Source: Epilithonimonas lactis (GTDB taxonomy: Bacteria > Bacteroidota > Bacteroidia > Flavobacteriales > Weeksellaceae). Taken from it: DNA of 64,000 bases. The DNA lies in the NCBI RefSeq assembly GCF_900110605.1, contig NZ_FOFI01000004.1:124001-188000 (forward strand), written 5' to 3'. Each line of letters starts with the position of its first letter. Within the stretch, counting starts at the first letter, position 1. The notes beneath the pieces are model-generated. The model was not told the origin of the DNA, made no database searches, and saw only the letters and a list, made by a program, of their open reading frames with translations. Below are positions 41,533 to 50,056 of this stretch, piece after piece. The position numbers were made by a program, and so were the translations under genes.

Positions 41533-42185
41533 TATTTGCATTTCTCAGCAAAACTGAAAATACTGTGCAAACTCACTTCCGAAAAACTCTTGGATTTGAT
41601 CTTCGAAGCATTTATCATCGCTTTCGCCAGAACCGACGTTGGCAAAGGCTGTTGACTTTTGAAAAGTCCCAATTTGTTGACAAATTTCAAAGCTTTCAAT
41701 CCGAAAACCTCGCCACTTCTGTCAGAGTTTTTGCGTTCCAACATTCCCGGTTTGAAGAAGGTCGTTTTCTCGAATTTCAGATTCTTGATGGCTTCCTCAA
41801 GTTCGCCTTTCATACGCGAATAGAAAATTTTAGAATCAGGACTTGCGCCATAAGAAGACACCAAAACAAAATCCTCCACTTGATTTTCCTTCGCCGCTTT
41901 CGCAAAATTATATTGATAGTCGTAATCGATTTTCCACTGATTGTCCTTGCTTCCTGCAGACTTCAAAGTCGTTCCCAGACAGGCAAACGCCACATCACCT
42001 TTCACGAGATGTTTCCATTCTTCCGGTCGGTCAAAGTCTACGATGTGTGCGGTAATTTTTTCATTATGAAAATCAGAACGGCGTCGAACAAAAATATCGA
42101 TCTGCTCAAATTCCGGGTCATGCGAAAGTTGATCCACAAGATCTTTCCCCGTTGCGCCAGTTGCGCCAATTACCAAAGCCTTCAT
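41532..42185 (-). CDS. NAD(P)-binding Rossmann protein (HTATIP2/NmrA-like)
   Basis: A 217-residue atypical SDR with the N-terminal loop GATGATGKDLV, then FVRRRSDFHNEK and the VSSYGASP motif typical of the HTATIP2/oxidoreductase group. The substrate is unknown. It ends at the galE terminator and starts 42 nt before the end of idi, on the same strand. Confidence 0.87.
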   Translation of the reverse strand: MKALVIGATGATGKDLVDQLSHDPEFEQIDIFVRRRSDFHNEKITAHIVDFDRPEEWKHLVKGDVAFACLGTTLKSAGSKDNQWKIDYDYQYNFAKAAKENQVEDFVLVSSYGASPDSKIFYSRMKGELEEAIKNLKFEKTTFFKPGMLERKNSDRSGEVFGLKALKFVNKLGLFKSQQPLPTSVLAKAMINASKIKSKSFSEVSLHSIFSFAEKCK

Positions 42186-42227
42186 AATTTTAAGATTTGA
42201 TAATAAAGTTAAGTAATATTTTCGGGA

Positions 42228-42737
42228 TTAATTCAACTGGTTGCGATATTCCGCCCAAATGATCTTGAACCACTCCGTAAAATGCTCAGGATTCTCAGTA
42301 ATTTCCTTTTCAAGGTCTTGGATAGAAACATAGCGGATCTCAGAAACTTCATCCAAATTCAAAGCAAATTCTCCCGAGAAATTTCCTGTAAAAACATGAT
42401 CCAACTCGTGTTCCCAAAGTCCTTCGCCTACATCCGCTTTGTAGATAAAATGGAATTTTTCCGTCAACTCACAATCGATTCCCAATTCCTCTTTCGTGCG
42501 TCTTTTGGCACCGTCCAGATAAGATTCGTTCAGGCGAGGATGCGAGCAACAAGCGTTCGTCCATTGGTTTGGCGAGTGGTATTTTTGGTTGGCGCGTTTC
42601 TGTAAAAGCATTTCGCCTTGGTCATTGAAAAGAAACACAGAAAATGCACGATGCAAAAGCCCATTTTCGTGCGCCTGCATTTTTTCCATTTGCCCCAAAA
42701 CATCATCGTTCGGATTTACCAATACCACTTTTTCCAT
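42228..42737 (-). CDS. idi: Isopentenyl-diphosphate delta-isomerase, type 1
   Basis: A 169-residue Nudix-fold enzyme that interconverts IPP and DMAPP for isoprenoid synthesis. The catalytic Cys is in TNACCSHPR (near residue 66) and the catalytic Glu in the RTKEELGI Nudix segment; the His metal ligands are in HRAFSV and CSHP. Length and motifs fit type 1. The promoter box lies only 4 nt before the ATG. Confidence 0.95.
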   Translation of the reverse strand: MEKVVLVNPNDDVLGQMEKMQAHENGLLHRAFSVFLFNDQGEMLLQKRANQKYHSPNQWTNACCSHPRLNESYLDGAKRRTKEELGIDCELTEKFHFIYKADVGEGLWEHELDHVFTGNFSGEFALNLDEVSEIRYVSIQDLEKEITENPEHFTEWFKIIWAEYRNQLN

Positions 42738-42741
42738 AGCA

Positions 42742-42749
42742 CAAAAATA
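42742..42749 (-). promoter_or_regulatory. -7 promoter box (TATTTTTG) for idi
   Basis: Exact TAnnTTTG on the minus strand, ending 4 nt before the start codon; a leaderless transcript is expected. Confidence 0.55.
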
Positions 42750-42766
42750 AGGATTTTAAATGTAAT

Positions 42767-42882
42767 TATTTGGAGCTAATCCCGCTTTCCACTATATCTT
42801 TTTTGTTTTTAGAATGTTTTGTCATCCAAATTAGGATTTGCATAAAAACAAAAAAGGATGCCGTTGCAATCGGGGCTATGGG
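42767..42882 (+). repeat. Dispersed palindromic element, divergent copy D
   Basis: About 116 bp. It starts TATTTGGAGCTAATCCCG and ends ATCGGGGCTATGG; AGC...CCCG pairs with CGGG.GCT. The inner helix is ATCTTTTTTGTTTTTA/TAAAAACAAAAAAGGAT, 15-16 bp. It follows the plan of copies A-C but with different bases in the outer arms. Confidence 0.7.
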
Positions 42883-42952
42883 ATTTGTCGGAAGTAGGAA
42901 TTTTCAAAATAAAGATTAAAATTATCTAGAAAAATAAATAACCATAAAGTTT

Positions 42953-43010
42953 GTCATTCCGTAGGAATATAAACCTAACTGTCGAGATTCCTACGGAATG
43001 ACAACATTGT
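42953..43010. repeat. 18-bp perfect inverted repeat (GTCATTCCGTAGGAAT type)
   Basis: TTGTCATTCCGTAGGAAT at 42953-42970 is the exact reverse complement of 42993-43010, with a 22-nt spacer. It looks like a REP/MITE-type palindrome that could fold into a long hairpin. Only this one copy lies in the window. Confidence 0.8.
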
Positions 43011-43030
43011 GTCTGAATTACAGTTTCCGA

Positions 43031-43094
43031 TAAAACTCTAAAACTCTAAAACTCTAAAACTCTAAAACTCTAAAACTCTCAAACTCCCAAACTC
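43031..43094. repeat. Tandem 8-bp repeat (TAAAACTC) at the 3' end of rsmA
   Basis: Six perfect TAAAACTC units (43031-43078) followed by two degenerate units (TCAAACTC, CCAAACTC; 43079-43094). The degenerate units encode the last codons and the stop of rsmA on the minus strand. Confidence 0.9.
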
Positions 43095-43858
43095 GACTTC
43101 CATTCATTCGTAAAATCAATAAAATCTGCTACAGACAATTCCTCTGCGCGAATATCAAGAAAACGATGAGAACTCATAGCTTCAGGAATTCCCAAAACTT
43201 TCAAAGAATTGCTCATTTTCTTCCGTCTTTGTCCAAATCCAGCTTTCACGATTTGTTTGAAGAGAACTTCATTTCCTTCCAATCCAGGTTTTAGATTTCG
43301 CTTCATTCGGATAACGCCCGATTTTACTTTTGGTGGCGGATTGAACACATTTTCGTGAACCGTGAAAAGATATTCCACATCATAATAAGCCTGAACCAAA
43401 ACCGACAAAATTCCGTAATCTTTCGTCCTTGGAACGCCGGAAGTTCGCTCGGCAACTTCCTTCTGGAACATTCCGCTCATTTCGGGAACATACTGGAAAT
43501 TGTCAATGATTTTAAATAAAATCTGAGATGAAATATTATATGGAAAATTCCCAATCACTGCCAGTTCTTCGCCACCAAAAACCGCTGGAATATCAGTTTT
43601 CAAAAAGTCGCCAACGAAATGCTGTTCTTCTAATTTTGGATAATGTTTTTTAAGATAATCGATGGACTCGTTATCGATTTCGGCAACGTAGGTTTCAACG
43701 TCCTTTTCAAGAAGGAATTTTGTGAGAACGCCCATTCCTGGTCCCACTTCCAAAACTTTTTTGTAACCTTCTAAAGAAAGCGAATCTACAATGTCACGTG
43801 CGATATTCTGGTCTGTAAGAAAATGCTGACCAAGGTGTTTTTTTGCTCTAACGTCCAA
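43079..43858 (-). CDS. rsmA: 16S rRNA (adenine1518/1519-N6)-dimethyltransferase
   Basis: KsgA/RsmA dimethylates two adjacent adenines in helix 45 of 16S rRNA. The 259-residue protein has LGQHFLTDQNIARDIVD at the N-terminus, SAM motif I VLEVGPGMGVLT, and motif IV GNFPYNISSQ (N-F-P-Y instead of the more usual N-L-P-Y). The last residues (SSLGV) are encoded by degenerate units of the adjoining 8-bp tandem repeat. Its promoter box lies 13 nt before the ATG. Confidence 0.96.
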   Translation of the reverse strand: MDVRAKKHLGQHFLTDQNIARDIVDSLSLEGYKKVLEVGPGMGVLTKFLLEKDVETYVAEIDNESIDYLKKHYPKLEEQHFVGDFLKTDIPAVFGGEELAVIGNFPYNISSQILFKIIDNFQYVPEMSGMFQKEVAERTSGVPRTKDYGILSVLVQAYYDVEYLFTVHENVFNPPPKVKSGVIRMKRNLKPGLEGNEVLFKQIVKAGFGQRRKKMSNSLKVLGIPEAMSSHRFLDIRAEELSVADFIDFTNEWKSSLGV

Positions 43859-43871
43859 TTCCGATTTTTTG

Positions 43872-43879
43872 CAAAGATA
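43872..43879 (-). promoter_or_regulatory. -7 promoter box (TATCTTTG) for rsmA
   Basis: Exact TAnnTTTG match on the minus strand, 13 nt before the start codon. Confidence 0.55.
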
Positions 43880-43945
43880 AGGTAATTTATAAGTATTTTT
43901 AAAGACATAAAAATTTCGTGCTAAAGTCTTATAATCTTTATCAAA

Positions 43946-44431
43946 TTGAGAAACTTACTTCTACTACTAATTTTAATTCCAGCATTATGGAAAACACAAA
44001 TCAATGACCAAAACATTAGATTAAAAGTACTGCGTAAAAATATCATTGGTAAAGAATTTATTTTTGGAAATTGGAATGAGAAAGGTGGAACAGAAACTCA
44101 TTTAAAATATTTAGGCAAAGTAAAAACTCATGATAGGAAAATTTACAAATTTATGAACTCGGTTTGGGTCTGGGGATTGTCAAAAAGAGCTACGAACAGA
44201 ATATTAATCTTTAATGAAAAAAATCAATATCTAGGAAACTATAATGTGTCTGTTACTCTTGATTTACCAACTGAGCTGCACAATGGAATTTTGATTTTTA
44301 GAAATTTTGATTCGAACTGTGATAAAAACGTTGCATCTAAAATTAATCTGAAAAATGGTTTGCCAAAAGAATTTTTCAGAGAATGTAAAAATAAATCTGG
44401 AGATATTTACAGTTTTGATGGAAGCAATTAA
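43946..44431 (+). CDS. Hypothetical secreted protein (161 aa), TTG start
   Basis: The frame has no upstream ATG after the stop codon at 43922; the TTG at 43946 gives MRNLLLLLILIPALWKTQ, a signal peptide. The mature part has a repeated WNEKGG/WVWG aromatic pattern and two Cys (CDKN, CKNK) but no domain I recognise. It ends with a 4-nt overlap with the convergent lactonase-type gene. Probably a real envelope or secreted protein of unknown function. Confidence 0.6.
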   Translation: MRNLLLLLILIPALWKTQINDQNIRLKVLRKNIIGKEFIFGNWNEKGGTETHLKYLGKVKTHDRKIYKFMNSVWVWGLSKRATNRILIFNEKNQYLGNYNVSVTLDLPTELHNGILIFRNFDSNCDKNVASKINLKNGLPKEFFRECKNKSGDIYSFDGSN

Positions 44432-45552
44432 TACATCTTCGTCTTCACACAAGTCACGTTTTTAATAGCAACTGGTTTCCCCACTTTTTTCAACAATCCG
44501 GTTTCCAGATTTCTTTTGAAAACCGTTACGTTTTGAGAGTTAACATTCGTCACAATAATGAATTTCCCAGTTTCATCTATCGCAAAAGTTCTTGGATGTT
44601 TTCCTTTCACAGATTGATATCCGATAGATTCCAAAGTTCCATCTTCCTTGATTTTAAAAATCGCAATATTATTTTCTTTGCCTCTGTTGCTGGCGTAAAG
44701 GAATTTTCCGTCTGGCGAAATATGAACATCGGAACTTTCAAAACCTTCTTTGATTTTGTCTGTGTGCGTCGCAACTCTCTGGATTTCTTTCAGTTTGTTT
44801 TCCGAGAAATCGTAAACCGAAATCATTCCAGCCAATTCTTCAATCGAGTAGGCCAATTTACCGTCTTTGCTGAACGTGATATGTCTTGGTCCGCTTCCAG
44901 GTTTTGTGTTGATAAATGTACTCTGACTGTCTATCAAAGGTTGTTTCTGAGTGGCATCAAATGGATATTGTAAAATTTTGTCAGCGCCCAAATCTGCAAT
45001 GAGCACAGTCTTGTAATCTGGCGAGAAAACTGCAGAATGCGTGTGCGCTTTGTCCTGTCTTTTTGGGTCGACACCGCTTCCTTCTGTGAATGTAAAATGT
45101 TGCGCTATCGAATCGATTTTTCCATTGTCAAGAATTGGAAAAACTGAAATCGTTGGAATGTTGTAGGTCGCATTAATGAGCCATTTTCCACTTTTATCAA
45201 CATTCACATAAACAGGATTTTCACCACCAGTTTTTTGTTGATTCAGGAATGTTAAAGTTTTTTTGTCCGCATCAAAAGCGAAAGCACTTACTGTTCCGCT
45301 TGGCATTTTGGCGTCGGATGAGGCGTAAACATATTTTCCATCATTGGAAACTGTGATGTAGCCTGGATTGATGACATCCGACGATGAAGCTACTTTGGTC
45401 AATTTTCCACTTTCTGTGTCTAGCTCATAAACATAAACCGCTTCGGAACCTTTGTCCCAATTGTAAGAACCGAAGAAAACAAATTCTCGCTGTGAAAAAA
45501 CTGTATTATAGATCAGAACTATAAACAGGAAGGATAGTCTTTTAATTGTCAT
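44428..45552 (-). CDS. Lactonase-family seven-bladed beta-propeller protein, copy 1
   Basis: A 374-residue protein with a signal peptide (SFLFIVLIYNTVFSQ). The remainder matches the 6-phosphogluconolactonase/YkgB-like family: repeated blade motifs such as VSNDGKYVYASS, HTHSAVFSPDYKTVLIADLG, GSGPRHITFSKDGK, VHISPDGKFLYASNRG and HPRTFAID. Export signals argue against a role in the cytoplasmic pentose pathway; an extracytoplasmic lactone hydrolase or binding protein is more likely. A paralogue lies at 48.8-49.9 kb. Confidence 0.86.
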   Translation of the reverse strand: MTIKRLSFLFIVLIYNTVFSQREFVFFGSYNWDKGSEAVYVYELDTESGKLTKVASSSDVINPGYITVSNDGKYVYASSDAKMPSGTVSAFAFDADKKTLTFLNQQKTGGENPVYVNVDKSGKWLINATYNIPTISVFPILDNGKIDSIAQHFTFTEGSGVDPKRQDKAHTHSAVFSPDYKTVLIADLGADKILQYPFDATQKQPLIDSQSTFINTKPGSGPRHITFSKDGKLAYSIEELAGMISVYDFSENKLKEIQRVATHTDKIKEGFESSDVHISPDGKFLYASNRGKENNIAIFKIKEDGTLESIGYQSVKGKHPRTFAIDETGKFIIVTNVNSQNVTVFKRNLETGLLKKVGKPVAIKNVTCVKTKMY

Positions 45553-45668
45553 TTTTATTTATTAAGTAACTATCCATTACCAGAAGTTATGCCAGTAATG
45601 GATTGGAATTATGATTTGCAGATTACGATCTTCTACTATCAATCAAATTCGTTAAAAAACAATTTGAT

Positions 45669-45872
45669 CTAACGGATGAATGGTAGAATCTCATTGTAAG
45701 ATTTCCCTACAATGATCCCATACAATGATAGACAAAATAAAATAAAAACCACTAAAAGTGTAATGGGCTTATACCGGAATTCTGTTCCTCTTTTTTGACA
45801 TATTCTGTAATAAAATATAGTCCCAGCTAAAAAGATGGAAGAAAAGGCTAGAATCAAATAATTGACAGACAT
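45669..45872 (-). CDS. Small membrane protein (67 aa)
   Basis: 67 residues with two hydrophobic helices (about 3-22 and 38-58) and a basic loop between them. No family recognised. It starts 9 nt after the stop of the 88-residue membrane-protein gene on the same strand, so the two form a small unit. Confidence 0.65.
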   Translation of the reverse strand: MSVNYLILAFSSIFLAGTIFYYRICQKRGTEFRYKPITLLVVFILFCLSLYGIIVGKSYNEILPFIR

Positions 45873-45881
45873 GAAAAAATA

Positions 45882-46148
45882 TTAATTGGCGTTTTCTTTT
45901 TTGTCGAAAGCTACTGTGAAAGTTTTATAGAGGCCAGCTAGAAAAAATAAAGCCGCAGTACCGATCAATCCGATATATTCTACGATCCAACCGATGAGAA
46001 TTGCTACAATATGAATTTTCCCGTTTGGTTGTACTTTGAACATCTCTCCAGATGCTATATAGATTGCAAATCCAGTGAAAGCGATAAGCCAAATTGCGGC
46101 ATAAACAAAATCTAAAGGATTTTTTGAAAGTTCATAGTTTTTAAACAT
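45882..46148 (-). CDS. Small membrane protein (88 aa)
   Basis: 88 residues with two clear hydrophobic helices (about 15-33 and 46-72), the second containing a Gly-rich LIGTAALFFLAGL. No known domain. First gene of a two-gene unit with the 67-residue protein; a long AT-rich gap separates it from the DUF5686 gene. Confidence 0.68.
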   Translation of the reverse strand: MFKNYELSKNPLDFVYAAIWLIAFTGFAIYIASGEMFKVQPNGKIHIVAILIGWIVEYIGLIGTAALFFLAGLYKTFTVAFDKKENAN

Positions 46149-46421
46149 GGTTCTTAATTTTAATTGGTTATATAATATTTTATTTACGTAGATATTTTAC
46201 AAACATCACAGTAATGCTAATATACAAAAGTTATAAGAAATATGTAAATTAAATTTATGTAATTTATACTAGAACCAATGTTTTCTAATCAAATTGAGGT
46301 TTTTACGTACTTAAAGATGATTATTCTACTAAATATTTGCAATTAAAATGGAAACTAATATAATCAATTTCATTGGTCAAATATTTCCTGTTTTTTAGGA
46401 AAATTGAAAGAATCCAAGTCA

Positions 46422-48725
46422 TTAAAAATTCGCCTGAAAACCAAACTGAACACCAAATTTTCTAACCTCGGAAGTCGCAGAAGTATTATGATTAAGATAA
46501 TTTCCTCTCCAGTTGAAATCCAATCTCAACAATCTGAAATTCCCCCAACCAATATTCTCAATTCCGAAACCATATTCGTAATAAGGTTTGTTTGGAGCGC
46601 TAAGGTTCAGATTTCCTGCATTCATAGAAATAGTTTCTGGTTTCAAACTTCCAATTCCTGAGCGGAAAAAGGCAACTTCACGTAGTTTTAGTTTTTTAAT
46701 CAATGGAATCTGAGACAAGATTTTTCCATTGAAGTGATGTTCCAAAAACATCACGGCGTAGGAATCTGCCACGAACTCGTAATAATTCATCAAAGAAAAA
46801 ACACCTCTCACCAAACCGTAAGATTGGTTGGCAGGCATTACATTTTGCAAAGCGAGTGGAAGAGCATCGAAGTTTTTACCAACTTCTACATTGGCAAACA
46901 AGCGTCCCCAGTTTCCTAATATCACCGGCTGATAATAATAGAACTGTAGTTTGTTGTAATTATAATCAGAATTGAAAACGCCACCCATACCTTTTGTATA
47001 TTTTAAAATTAATGATGGATTGGTCGCCAAAGCTGTCATTTCGTACCTATCAACGCCATATGTTGAGAATTTGATTCCGGGTCTGAAAATCAATGTTGTG
47101 GTGAATCTTGTATCATTGAGGTCTGTTCTCAAAACACCGCCTCTATAATAATTGATGTTAAACAAATTAGAATCTGCCGATTTTATATTCTGAGTGGTTG
47201 CATCCAATCTCACCTGAAAGTTTTTCCAAGGTTCGATGCTTGTAAAAATATTGGTCTGATTCACGGAACTCATAGAGGTCGTTTCGCCGCTGTTCAGAAC
47301 CGAAGAAGAAGCGAATGACCTGGTCATAATTCCCTCATCCGTCGTCAACTGAACCCCAAGTTGCAAAACATCTTTTCTGTAGCCCGCACCGATCATAAAT
47401 CGGTTTTCCTTATTGAACATATATTTGGCCTCACCACCGAATTTCCATTTTTGATCACGGAAACCGTAAGCCGTGTAACCTTGGATTCTCCACATATCAT
47501 TTTTACCGTGATACGTTCTGAAACCGCCTCTCAGTCTTACACCTTCGATATCATTGTAACCAAAGGACTGGAAAATATTTCCGATGTCAATGCCGTTGCC
47601 GATGTGAAAATATCCGGAATTACCAATCTCGACAATCTTCACGATCTTTTTGTACTTTGGATTATCAGCAAGTTCATCATACATTTTATAGATGTTCTGG
47701 TCACTTTCTGTCAATGCTTCGGTTCTGTTGGTCTGCCAGTAGTTTTCGTCCTTTGCTACCATTTCGTCTTCGGGAATGACGATTTTGTTTAGAAAATCAT
47801 CGGTGATGCCTTTGTCAAATTCGTAGTCAGAATAGTTGGCGACGCGTCTGGCTATGATGGATTTCGCTTTGTCTTTATCATTTGTAACAAGATTGATCGT
47901 CGTTTCATTTCTTGTTGGGATGAATGTGGAATCGTCCGGATTGTCAAACTCAAGGTCTGTTGCAATTTTCTTAACGAAATTGATGTTAATTTTTTTGTTG
48001 GTTTCCATTTCCACTTTCATCACATTGTACTTGTCCATCGAAATGTAAAGTCTGCCTTTCAGCGCAAGAGCCTCAGGGTTTTTTGGCGTGAATCTGATCT
48101 CGTAACTTCTCACGGTATTGACCTCGATCGTGTCTGTGATATTATAATCAAATACGCCGAAACCATCTGTGGAAACAGGACTTACAAAGCCAATATTCAG
48201 ATAATTGATCGTGTTATCATAAATATTGATGTCCTTGTACATATTCTGGATCGTTTTGGAAACAATCTGATTGTTCTTCAATCCAGAAAGTCGTGTCGCC
48301 AAAAGGTCTTTACGCTCTTTTTTCGGGTCGTTTTTTCCGTACGTTTCGAAAATGCTTTCGGTGATGAAAACCGGTAAAACCGCTTTGCCAGCGATTTCTG
48401 AAGAATCATTGTATTTGAAGATGATGGAGTCCATTCCTTTGAAAGCTCTTTTCTTTGTGAAAGCGCTGTCGATATTATCCAGGCGGAAATCTATCTTTTC
48501 GTAGGTTTTGTATTTGTAATCTTTGTGGAGAAGCAATCCGTTGGATTTTTTCTTTTTCCAAACCTCACGCATAATGGCGTAAGCAGGATTTTCCTTTTTG
48601 TTCTTATATTTTTTTACGCCTTGGATCACGACGTTTTCGATTTCGTTTTCTTTGTCAGTCTGCGAAAAAAGCAAACTGGTGACAAATATTAGGAAAAAAG
48701 AGAGAATAAATTTTTTATCAAGCAT
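46422..48725 (-). CDS. DUF5686 family outer membrane beta-barrel protein
   Basis: From the ATG at 48725 (MLDKKFILSFFLIFVTSLLFSQ) the product has 767 residues; upstream ATGs at 48734 and 48737 are possible. After the signal peptide a soluble region (about 25-330) is followed by alternating amphipathic strands and a C-terminal Phe (FGVQFGFQANF), as in outer-membrane barrels. The pattern FVKKIATDLEFDNPDDSTFIPTRNETTINL fits the DUF5686 family of Bacteroidota, which often also has a carboxypeptidase-like N-terminal domain; that domain is missing here. Function unknown; a transport or envelope-assembly role is a guess. Confidence 0.82.
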   Translation of the reverse strand: MLDKKFILSFFLIFVTSLLFSQTDKENEIENVVIQGVKKYKNKKENPAYAIMREVWKKKKSNGLLLHKDYKYKTYEKIDFRLDNIDSAFTKKRAFKGMDSIIFKYNDSSEIAGKAVLPVFITESIFETYGKNDPKKERKDLLATRLSGLKNNQIVSKTIQNMYKDINIYDNTINYLNIGFVSPVSTDGFGVFDYNITDTIEVNTVRSYEIRFTPKNPEALALKGRLYISMDKYNVMKVEMETNKKININFVKKIATDLEFDNPDDSTFIPTRNETTINLVTNDKDKAKSIIARRVANYSDYEFDKGITDDFLNKIVIPEDEMVAKDENYWQTNRTEALTESDQNIYKMYDELADNPKYKKIVKIVEIGNSGYFHIGNGIDIGNIFQSFGYNDIEGVRLRGGFRTYHGKNDMWRIQGYTAYGFRDQKWKFGGEAKYMFNKENRFMIGAGYRKDVLQLGVQLTTDEGIMTRSFASSSVLNSGETTSMSSVNQTNIFTSIEPWKNFQVRLDATTQNIKSADSNLFNINYYRGGVLRTDLNDTRFTTTLIFRPGIKFSTYGVDRYEMTALATNPSLILKYTKGMGGVFNSDYNYNKLQFYYYQPVILGNWGRLFANVEVGKNFDALPLALQNVMPANQSYGLVRGVFSLMNYYEFVADSYAVMFLEHHFNGKILSQIPLIKKLKLREVAFFRSGIGSLKPETISMNAGNLNLSAPNKPYYEYGFGIENIGWGNFRLLRLDFNWRGNYLNHNTSATSEVRKFGVQFGFQANF

Positions 48726-48790
48726 CGATTTCATCAAGCATTAACTATTAGTAACTGTTTTTTGTTTTGAATATTGTTTTAATGTGAAAG

Positions 48791-49903
48791 CTATTTGCCT
48801 TTTTCATAAAATATGACATTCACAGGACTGCAAACCGGAATAGATTTTCCAGTTGCTGTGAGCAATCCGGTTTTTAGATCACGGGTAAAAATATTGATTC
48901 GGTTGGTGTCCTGATTCGCGATCAGTACCAATTTGTTGTTTGGGCTGATGGTAAAGTTTCTGGGATTTCGGCCAATGGTTTTCGTTTGTTGGATCTTCTT
49001 TACCGTTCCATCTTTTTTTCTTTTGAAAACGGTGATGTCATCTGCATCATCACGATTCGTAACATAGACAAATCTTTCATTATTAGACAGATGAATGTCT
49101 GCCGCACGGAAATTAAATCTAACTTTTCGTGACAACAAGGTTTCTTCCTGGATCAATTCAATCTTACCTTCATTGAAACTTAAAACAGACAAGTCACCAC
49201 TCAATTCCTGAACAAGATAAATCAATTTTCCTGTTTTATCAAATGCAATATGTCTTGGTCCAGAGCCTTTTTTCGCATCAAACTCTCCAGCTTTTTCTAA
49301 AACTTTTTCGTCTATTTTATTATATTTAAAGACATAGATCTTGTCCAATCCAAGATCGGTCGCCAAAACATATTGATGGTCCGGAGAAAATTGAACCTGA
49401 TGAATGTGCGATTTTTCCTGACGTTTCGGATTCAAACCAACACCTTCGAATTTGATATTCTGAAAAACATCGGATAATTTACCATCCACATAACGTTTGA
49501 AAACATCGATGCTTCCGCCGGAATAGTTGGCTGTGATGACATTTTCTTCGTCAGAGATCAGAAAAGCTGGGTCTTCGCCTTGGGTTTTCTTTTGGTCTTT
49601 TTTTATTAATTTTCCATCGGTTTCATCAATCGAAAAAGAAGTAACTGTACTTTTATCACCATCTTCGTTCACGGAGAAGAGAAATTTTTTGTCTGGACTT
49701 AAGCTCACAAAACTTGGATTGATGACGTTCTCTGTGTGGAATTTGAGATTGTAATCGTACGTATTCTCATCAAAATCAAAAATATAGATACCGCCACTCG
49801 TACACTTATCGCTATTGGTGTAAGTTCCTACGATGATGGTATTTTGAGCTGAGATGTTGGCCATAAAAATGATTGAAAAGATAAAGCTGTTCCAGATTTT
49901 CAT
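48791..49903 (-). CDS. Lactonase-family seven-bladed beta-propeller protein, copy 2
   Basis: A 370-residue protein with a signal peptide (SFIFSIIFMANISAQ), a paralogue of the propeller at 44.4-45.5 kb: HIHQVQFSPDHQYVLATDLGLDKIYVF, GSGPRHIAFDKTGKLIYLVQEL, DIHLSNNERFVYVTNRDD and GRNPRNFTISPNNK. The two copies share family motifs in every blade but differ widely elsewhere, so the duplication is not recent. It is separated from copy 1 by the DUF5686 gene and two small membrane-protein genes. Substrate unknown. Confidence 0.86.
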   Translation of the reverse strand: MKIWNSFIFSIIFMANISAQNTIIVGTYTNSDKCTSGGIYIFDFDENTYDYNLKFHTENVINPSFVSLSPDKKFLFSVNEDGDKSTVTSFSIDETDGKLIKKDQKKTQGEDPAFLISDEENVITANYSGGSIDVFKRYVDGKLSDVFQNIKFEGVGLNPKRQEKSHIHQVQFSPDHQYVLATDLGLDKIYVFKYNKIDEKVLEKAGEFDAKKGSGPRHIAFDKTGKLIYLVQELSGDLSVLSFNEGKIELIQEETLLSRKVRFNFRAADIHLSNNERFVYVTNRDDADDITVFKRKKDGTVKKIQQTKTIGRNPRNFTISPNNKLVLIANQDTNRINIFTRDLKTGLLTATGKSIPVCSPVNVIFYEKGK

Positions 49904-50011
49904 TCTAAAAGTGATGGGAAAATGTAAATTTTCCGCGAATTTATTACATATAAAATTAAGCCAAACGATATTTGTGATTAATTAACTTTAATTGATCTAA
50001 TTGTCACGGGA

Positions 50012-50043
50012 TTTGCATTAATCGATTTCGAAATTTAATTTTG
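50012..50043 (+). promoter_or_regulatory. Complete promoter (TTTG, 20 nt, TAATTTTG) for ung
   Basis: TTTG 50012-50015 and TAATTTTG 50036-50043; the box ends 13 nt before the ATG at 50057. Confidence 0.65.
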
Positions 50044-50056
50044 CAAAAATCTTGCT

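Larger units (their letters stand above)
42738..43078. other. Repeat-rich intergenic region between idi and rsmA
   Basis: This 341-nt stretch holds the idi promoter (42742-42749), palindromic element copy D (42767-42882), an 18-bp perfect inverted repeat (42953-43010), and six tandem copies of an 8-bp unit ending exactly at the rsmA stop codon (43031-43078). I found no coding sequence in it. It seems to be an accumulation site for repeat sequences. Confidence 0.75.

Noticed and set aside
41457-42200. 247-codon plus-strand frame opposite the Rossmann protein gene
   Set aside because: Its composition is unusual for a protein, and the minus-strand frame is a clear NAD(P)-binding protein.
43031-43094. 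CRISPR-like repeat array
   Set aside because: The units are 8 bp, directly adjacent and without spacers, so this is a simple tandem repeat.
44428-49903. Pentose-phosphate pathway lactonases (pgl)
   Set aside because: Both propellers have signal peptides, so a cytoplasmic 6-phosphogluconolactonase role is unlikely; no symbol was assigned.
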